This document shows positions 6,178-10,249 of a DNA stretch of 10,249 bases, one piece after another. A program made the translations under genes and the position numbers. This DNA comes from Candidatus Bipolaricaulota bacterium. Its GTDB lineage: Bacteria; Bipolaricaulota; Bipolaricaulia; RBG-16-55-9; DRXL01. Location: positions 1 through 10,249 of the forward strand of contig JAILZC010000012.1 of assembly GCA_023512665.1 (NCBI GenBank). The letters are read 5' to 3'. The notes beneath the pieces were generated by a model. That model made no database searches. It was given only the letters and a program-made list of their open reading frames with translations, and was not told the origin of the DNA. Positions within the stretch are counted from its first letter, which is position 1, and each line of letters starts with the position of its first letter.

Positions 6178-7305
6178 ATGCGCCCGTACATGGCTGAGGC
6201 CATCATAGACCTCACACAGTTAGCTCAGAACATTGCTACGGTGCGCGCCCGTGTCGGGGAGCGCATCAAGATTCTCTTCCCCGTCAAGGCCGATGCCTAC
6301 GGGCATGGGGCAGTGGGCGTAGCCCAAGCCGCAGAGCGAGCCGGAGTAGACTACTTCGGAGTCGCCAATATTGCCGAGGCGCAAGAGCTGCGCGAGGCCG
6401 GCATCACAATCCCTATCTTGATTTTAGCTTCATCGAGGATCGCCCATATCGCTGAGTTGGTGCGCACTAATGTTGATATTACCCTCTCAAGCCTAGAGTT
6501 CGCTCACGCGCTCGCCGCCGAAGCGCAGCGCCAAGGGCGCAGAGTGCGCGTCCAAGTGAAAGTCGACACGGGGATGGGGCGTAACGGCGCGCTCCCTCAG
6601 GACGCCCTGACGATCTGTCGCGCGATAGCTCAGATGCCTCAGCTCGAATGTACGGGAATTTTTTCGCACTTTGCTTGCTCCTACAGCGAGCGCGCCGAAG
6701 ACCAAGAGTTCACGAGAACGCAGATCTCCGTCTTCAACGATCTGTTAGCCCAGCTCGACCAAGAGGGGATCCTGCCCCCGCTGCGCCACATCGCCAACAG
6801 TTCGGGATTCGTTCAGTATGAGCGCGACGTGACCACTGGCTATTACAATATGATCCGTCCGGGAATCTTGCTCTATGGGTATCCTGAAGTCCGGCGCCCG
6901 TGGACGGAGCCGATCAAGCCCATCTTAAGAGTGCGCAGTTGGATCGTCACGGAGAACAGATTGCCACAGGGGAGTTTTATCGGCTACGGGCGGCGCTTCC
7001 AGACGCAGCGCGAGTCTCGGATTGTCACGATCCCAGTGGGCTATGCCGACGGGGTGATCTGGCTCCTGGCGAACACGGGCGAAGTGGCCATTCACGGGAG
7101 GCGCGCGCCGATGGTCGGCTCGATCTCGATGGATCAGATCACCGTTGATGTCACGGACATCCCCGAAGCCAAAGTCGGCGATGAGGTCGAATTGATTGGC
7201 CTGCAGATGCCCGCTGAGGAGATCGCTCGCAAGATCGGGGCCAACTTCACCGAAGTCGTCCTCACGGCGCTCTCCAAGAGGGTCGCACGAACTTATTGCA
7301 GGTGA
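6178..7305 (+). CDS. alr: Alanine racemase
   Basis: This 375-residue PLP enzyme interconverts L- and D-alanine in the cytoplasm and supplies D-Ala for peptidoglycan. The PLP lysine is K37 in PVKADAYGHG. The second catalytic residue is Y289 in VGYADG, on the C-terminal beta domain. R227 in IRPGILLYG contacts the PLP phosphate/pyridine region, and SISMDQ matches the active-site methionine segment. Also present are VKVDTGMGRNG and SHFACS. The length is normal for Alr. The frame is open far upstream (to 5245), but that extension is antisense to the racemase gene. The ATG at 6178 is chosen because RPYMAEAIIDL is the normal family start and a promoter ends 9 bases before it. The last 44 bases overlap the converging formate-dehydrogenase-like gene. 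The gene is probably regulated through the inverted repeat in its promoter. Confidence 0.95.
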   Translation: MRPYMAEAIIDLTQLAQNIATVRARVGERIKILFPVKADAYGHGAVGVAQAAERAGVDYFGVANIAEAQELREAGITIPILILASSRIAHIAELVRTNVDITLSSLEFAHALAAEAQRQGRRVRVQVKVDTGMGRNGALPQDALTICRAIAQMPQLECTGIFSHFACSYSERAEDQEFTRTQISVFNDLLAQLDQEGILPPLRHIANSSGFVQYERDVTTGYYNMIRPGILLYGYPEVRRPWTEPIKPILRVRSWIVTENRLPQGSFIGYGRRFQTQRESRIVTIPVGYADGVIWLLANTGEVAIHGRRAPMVGSISMDQITVDVTDIPEAKVGDEVELIGLQMPAEEIARKIGANFTEVVLTALSKRVARTYCR

Positions 7306-9784
7306 GTACTGAAAAACTCAGAACTGTGAAGCGCGCTCGACCCGCGCACGCCTTCACCTCCGTAATCCCACAGACCGGATCAATCGCGTCATTCGTCAAG
7401 AGATTCGTCGGGCTCTCGGCGTAGTGCATGGGCATCCAGATCACCCCCGGCGCGATCTCGGTGATCTTGGCTCTCACGACCAGCTCGCCACGGCGTGTGG
7501 AGACCCTCACGCGATCCCCATCGCGAATGCCCAGGCGCTCGGCGTCTGTCGCGCTGATCTGCACGTAGTTCTCCGGCTCGGCCCGCCCGGATTTTGTCCT
7601 ACGGGACATCGTACCCGCGTTGTACTGCATAAAGCTCCGACCCGTCGTCAGAACGAACGGATATTCTGCGTCGGGTTCTTCTGTCGGCGGGCGATACTCG
7701 ACCGCCGATAACCGTCCTTGGCTTCGGGCAAACCCGCCCACGTGAAGCGTCGGCGTCCCCGGATGGGTCTCATCAGGACAGGGCCATTGCAGCCCGTTAT
7801 GCTCTTCCAGACGCTTATAAGTCATCCCGGCATAGATGGGCACCAGCTTTCTGATCTCTTCGAAGATCTCTTCGGGGCTCTGATAGTTCATCGCATAGCC
7901 CAAGCGCTGAGAGAGTTCGCAGAGAATTTGCCAATCGGGCTTGCTCTCCCCGATGGGCTCGATCGCCTTGTGCACCCTCTGGACGCGGCGCTCAGTATTG
8001 ACAAACGTTCCGTCTTTCTCGGCAAAACTCGCCGCCGGAAGGACGACGTGAGCGAATTCTGCCGTCTTGGTCATAAAGATATCTTGGACGATGAGCAACT
8101 CCAGAGATTGCAGGGCGCGCTCGACTTTCTTGGTGTTGCCCTCGCTGAGGGCCACGTCCTCGCCGATACAGTAGAGCCCTTTGAGCTTGCCCTGGAGCGC
8201 CCGATCCCACATGTGCGAGCAATACAGAAAGAGAAAGCTCTCGCTGGGCCCTTGTGGCACGGGGAGCGTCACGCCCCAGGCCTGCTCGAATTTGCGGACT
8301 GCTTCGAGGTCGGTCCACTTCTGATAGCCCGGCAGCGTCTCTGGGCGCACCATGTCTGTGGCACCTTGGACGTCGTTCTGGCCGCGCAGCGCATTGAGTC
8401 CTCCGCTCTTGCGCCCCATGTTGCCCGTGATCATGGCTAAGTTGGCTAAAGCGAGCACGTTATCCACCCCGGTGCGATGCTCTGTGACCCCGATGCCGTA
8501 GGCGATGCTTGCAGGCTTCTCGCGGGCGTAGAGTTCGGCAGCCTGACAGATGAGAGCCGGCGAGACCCCCGTGACGGGCGCAACGCGCTCGGGAGTGTAG
8601 GTGCACACGGTCTCTTGGAATCTCTCGAAATTCTCGCAATGCTTGGCGATAAACTCCTGGTCATGAAGGTTCTGCGCGATGATGTGATGCGCCATAGCGT
8701 TGAAGAGCGCCACTTCAGAGCCAGGGCGGATCATCAAGTGCAAGGTGGGGACTCCAAGGCGTTCCGCTTCTTTGACGACCTCGGTCTTGCGCGGGTCAAT
8801 GACGATGAGCTTGGTGCCGTTGCGCAGGGCGGGCTTCATCCAGACGGACCAAATAATGGGATGTGAGCCGGCGGGATTGGCCCCGATGACCATCAAGACT
8901 TTGGGGCCGGGATCGAGAAATTCCGAGATCGAGTTGGACATGGCGCCGGTGCCCATGACCATGCTCAGCCCAGTGACGGTCGCCGAGTGACAGATGCGTT
9001 GACACTGATCTACGTTGTTTGTCCCCAAGACGGCGCGCGCGAACTTTTGGGCGAGATAGTTCTCCTCGACCGTGGAGCGCGTCGAGCTAATCACGGCGAC
9101 GCTGTCGCGCCCGTAGGTGCTCTGGAGACGCTTGAACTCTTGGACGATATAGTCATACGCTTCATCCCAGCTGACTTCGACGAGCTTCCCATCTTTGCGC
9201 AATAGGGGAGTTTTGAGACGGTCGGGGTGGTGAACGAACTCGTGGGCCGTTGCCCCCTTGGGGCAGAGCGTGCCCGCGTTGCGCGGATGGGCCGGGTTGC
9301 CCTCCAGTTTCACCACCCGGCCACCCACCCGCCGGGCGAGGATGCCGCAATCCTGCTTCCCGATCCAGCACACCGTCGGCACCAGCTCCTCGCTCAGCTC
9401 CGTCAGTGCTAGGTCCAACGCCTCATCCAAACCGCTCCGCCCATTCGTCATTCGATGCCTTGCCAACAGCAGACGCCTCAGCACCTCCGCACCTTTCGCC
9501 AGCACCGTCAGATCATCCGGCGCCTCCCGCATCGCCCGCTTTATCTTCACCCGCACTAGCGCTATCTCCTCGTCCAACCCCTCCATCTCCCTCGCCACCA
9601 CCAGGTCGCGCCGTTCCTCCAGCGAAAGACTGTCCGAATACAACCCGTGCTTCCACGCGTTCCTGTTCCCCGGCTGCCCGCCCGAGCCCGGCGCACCCCC
9701 ATGCATATAACACACCGTCTTACCCAATACAGCCGGCCGCCCACACTGCTCACCTCTCCGATTCCGCGCCACACACCTGTTCAT
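7262..9784 (-). CDS. Fusion: phage-type HGG zinc-knuckle domain plus formate-dehydrogenase-like molybdopterin oxidoreductase
   Basis: This 840-residue frame starts at an ATG preceded by a perfect AAGGAGG (9796-9790) with 5-base spacing. Residues 1-134 read MNRCVARNRRGEQC, VCYMHGGAPGSGG and GNRNAWKHGLYSD, a C4-C14-C25-H28 knuckle with the HGG/KHGxY motifs of phage small-terminase-like proteins, then a charged helix. From residue 135 (VPTVCWIGKQDCG) a complete formate dehydrogenase alpha subunit follows. It has an Fe-S region (C139, C146, C174), FVHHPDRLKTPLLR, the metal ligand C265 in RICHSATVTGL, MGTGAMSNSISEF, and the C-terminal dinucleotide-binding domain (TGRSFMQYNAGTMSRR, MHYAESPTNLLTN). 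Such enzymes oxidise formate or reduce CO2 with Mo- or W-bis-MGD; other substrates are possible. The second Fe-S cysteine is G142. A GTG at 9382 behind GAGGAG could start a free-standing 706-residue enzyme. No electron-transfer or accessory subunits are adjacent. The last 12 residues or so lie antisense to alr. Confidence 0.82.
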   Translation of the reverse strand: MNRCVARNRRGEQCGRPAVLGKTVCYMHGGAPGSGGQPGNRNAWKHGLYSDSLSLEERRDLVVAREMEGLDEEIALVRVKIKRAMREAPDDLTVLAKGAEVLRRLLLARHRMTNGRSGLDEALDLALTELSEELVPTVCWIGKQDCGILARRVGGRVVKLEGNPAHPRNAGTLCPKGATAHEFVHHPDRLKTPLLRKDGKLVEVSWDEAYDYIVQEFKRLQSTYGRDSVAVISSTRSTVEENYLAQKFARAVLGTNNVDQCQRICHSATVTGLSMVMGTGAMSNSISEFLDPGPKVLMVIGANPAGSHPIIWSVWMKPALRNGTKLIVIDPRKTEVVKEAERLGVPTLHLMIRPGSEVALFNAMAHHIIAQNLHDQEFIAKHCENFERFQETVCTYTPERVAPVTGVSPALICQAAELYAREKPASIAYGIGVTEHRTGVDNVLALANLAMITGNMGRKSGGLNALRGQNDVQGATDMVRPETLPGYQKWTDLEAVRKFEQAWGVTLPVPQGPSESFLFLYCSHMWDRALQGKLKGLYCIGEDVALSEGNTKKVERALQSLELLIVQDIFMTKTAEFAHVVLPAASFAEKDGTFVNTERRVQRVHKAIEPIGESKPDWQILCELSQRLGYAMNYQSPEEIFEEIRKLVPIYAGMTYKRLEEHNGLQWPCPDETHPGTPTLHVGGFARSQGRLSAVEYRPPTEEPDAEYPFVLTTGRSFMQYNAGTMSRRTKSGRAEPENYVQISATDAERLGIRDGDRVRVSTRRGELVVRAKITEIAPGVIWMPMHYAESPTNLLTNDAIDPVCGITEVKACAGRARFTVLSFSVLTCNKFVRPSWRAP
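9380..9391 (-). promoter_or_regulatory. Possible internal ribosome binding site and GTG start of the dehydrogenase part
   Basis: GAGGAG (9391-9386) precedes the in-frame GTG at 9382-9380 by 3 bases. This is exactly where the dehydrogenase homology begins (VPTVCWIG). The spacing is shorter than ideal, but the site would allow the enzyme to be made without the HGG domain. Confidence 0.3.
9382..9784 (-). other. HGG zinc-knuckle (small-terminase-like) domain of the fusion
   Basis: This is the part of the fusion before the dehydrogenase, 134 residues. It looks like an entire phage-type HGG protein: N-terminal Cys/His knuckle, glycine-rich HGGAPGSGGQPGNRNAWKHG, then a charged helical tail (EERRDLVVAREMEGLDEEIALVRVKIKRAM and on to LDEALDLALTELSEEL). 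Stand-alone relatives of this kind are about this long and are found with phage packaging genes. No terminase large subunit, portal or integrase is present in the window, so it is an isolated phage-like piece. It may bind DNA or zinc; its role in the fusion is unknown. Confidence 0.7.
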
Positions 9785-9938
9785 CCTATCCTCCTTGACC
9801 TGCCCTGACCACTTCCCATCGAACCCACCAACCACTCTTCCCACCGTCCCTTCGTCAGCTACCATCTCGCCTGCTCTCAACACATCCTCCACGCCGCGCC
9901 AAGCCCAACCGCGCAAGTCACCCATCGCTGGTCGACTG
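9785..9938 (-). other. Predicted 5' leader of the HGG-dehydrogenase transcript
   Basis: About 154 bases lie between the predicted transcription start and the ATG at 9784. The minus strand is purine-rich and happens to stay open in the frame of the gene, so the coding sequence could be extended to an ATG at 9925. That extension lacks a ribosome binding site and its translation resembles no domain I know. I recognise no riboswitch or attenuator fold. Confidence 0.45.
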
Positions 9939-9944
9939 GCTGTC

Positions 9945-9953
9945 ATTATAGCA
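9945..9953 (-). promoter_or_regulatory. Extended -10 promoter of the HGG-dehydrogenase gene
   Basis: On the minus strand TGCTATAAT (9953-9945) is a consensus TATAAT with the TGn extension, the best promoter element in the window. The -35 at 17 bases (TTCCGG) is poor, which extended -10 promoters tolerate. Transcription should start near 9938. The ATG at 9946 overlaps the -10 and so cannot be a start codon for this transcript. Confidence 0.6.
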
Positions 9954-10150
9954 CATTCGTTCTATTTCCGGAAGACCCCTCTTTGCCGCCCTTTACGCAA
10001 ACCCCTGCTATCCGCAGCGCCTTCCGCGGCCAACGGCTTTCCTCTTCCCATATACCATACCAACACTCATAGCCACGCTAGGTAGTTAGGTTTTTGAGCC
10101 GGCCGGACCACTGGGCCGCGCTTCTACGGACAGCTTCCATGGGGTCGTTT
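9954..10150. other. Intergenic stretch without a recognisable gene
   Basis: I see no convincing gene on either strand. The sequence includes an 8-bp palindrome CCGGCCGG within the stretch 10098-10107, just after a run of five T on the plus strand. Short open frames exist on the minus strand: one of 29 codons starting MGRGKPLAAEG, and one continuing from the right edge to a TAA at 10086-10088 whose end reads WKLSVEARPSGPAGSKT. None has a good start or known motif. The latter is the main alternative to the partial gene called at 10201-10249. Confidence 0.4.
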
Positions 10151-10153
10151 TGC

Positions 10154-10185
10154 AAAAAAAGCTCGTTGGCCGGTTCCGGGCCAAC
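10154..10185 (-). terminator. Probable rho-independent terminator of the gene to the right
   Basis: Read on the minus strand, a perfect 7-bp stem GTTGGCC/GGCCAAC with a 7-base loop (10185-10165) is followed after GAGC by seven T (10160-10154). It lies 16 bases after the stop codon of the partial frame at the right edge. The four-base gap between stem and T-run is longer than ideal. Confidence 0.45.
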
Positions 10186-10200
10186 CGTGCATTCGGGGAA

Positions 10201-10249
10201 TTATCGAGTGGCGATACCAGCGGCCAGAAGGCGTCGGTAGGTGTCGGCC
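10201..10249 (-). CDS. Possible C-terminal end of a minus-strand gene
   Basis: The frame entering from the right edge reads ADTYRRLLAAGIATR and stops at TAA (10203-10201), just before a terminator-like hairpin. The peptide looks like a normal protein end, but 15 residues are too few to name a family. A second frame stays open for 53 codons to 10086 and runs through the hairpin, so the choice rests mainly on the terminator position. Confidence 0.35.
   Translation of the reverse strand, partial: ADTYRRLLAAGIATR

Noticed and set aside
7718..8440. 240-codon plus-strand frame
   Set aside because: It is a shadow of the strongly conserved dehydrogenase on the other strand.
9250..9798. Proline/serine-rich plus-strand frame
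   Set aside because: This is the antisense of the HGG domain; the composition reflects the purine-rich coding strand opposite.
9785..9946. ATG at 9946 as start of the fusion gene
   Set aside because: It overlaps the consensus TATAAT -10, and the ATG at 9784 has a perfect Shine-Dalgarno sequence and begins the conserved HGG domain.
9400..10080. C-rich, repetitive-looking plus strand that might be a repeat or CRISPR array
   Set aside because: No regularly spaced direct repeats are present; the skew is explained by the coding strand opposite and its leader.

Overview
The window looks like ordinary, fairly GC-rich bacterial chromosome carrying a few accessory genes. No rRNA, tRNA or CRISPR array is visible, so I cannot place the organism beyond Bacteria. 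Several promoters sit so close to their start codons that the mRNAs would be leaderless or nearly so. This habit is common in some deep-branching bacterial lineages, but other genes here have Shine-Dalgarno sequences, one of them perfect.

Layout from left to right. An ABC-transporter ATPase on the minus strand (63-1178) has a tungstate/molybdate-type C-terminal domain. A short divergent promoter region separates it from a plus-strand pair: a 948-residue N6-adenine DNA methyltransferase of Type IIG restriction-modification build (1301-4147), followed two bases later by a small O-methyltransferase (4150-4779). A minus-strand MgtC-family membrane protein (4776-5192) converges on that pair, and the two stop codons interlock. 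Next come two divergent amino-acid racemases: a minus-strand Asp/Glu racemase (5278-6045) and a plus-strand alanine racemase (6178-7305). The tail of the first is overlapped antisense by a possible 38-residue membrane microprotein (5258-5374). The alanine racemase promoter carries a perfect 9-bp inverted repeat that looks like an operator. The right third is one long minus-strand reading frame (7262-9784) joining a phage-type HGG zinc-knuckle domain to a complete formate-dehydrogenase-like molybdopterin enzyme. The last 250 bases hold a strong promoter for that gene, a probable terminator, and possibly the last codons of another minus-strand gene.

Functional links are loose. The alanine and Asp/Glu racemases could both supply D-amino acids for peptidoglycan. 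The ABC ATPase may serve uptake of the Mo or W that the formate-dehydrogenase-like enzyme needs, although the two genes are 6 kb apart. The methyltransferase, the O-methyltransferase and MgtC look like independent cargo.

The most unusual item is the in-frame fusion of a phage small-terminase-like HGG domain to a formate dehydrogenase that also lacks one of the four usual iron-sulfur cysteines. Next in interest are the restriction-type domain with Ser in place of the catalytic acid, the 28-bp operator-like palindrome at the alanine racemase promoter, and the microprotein lying antisense to the end of the racemase gene.
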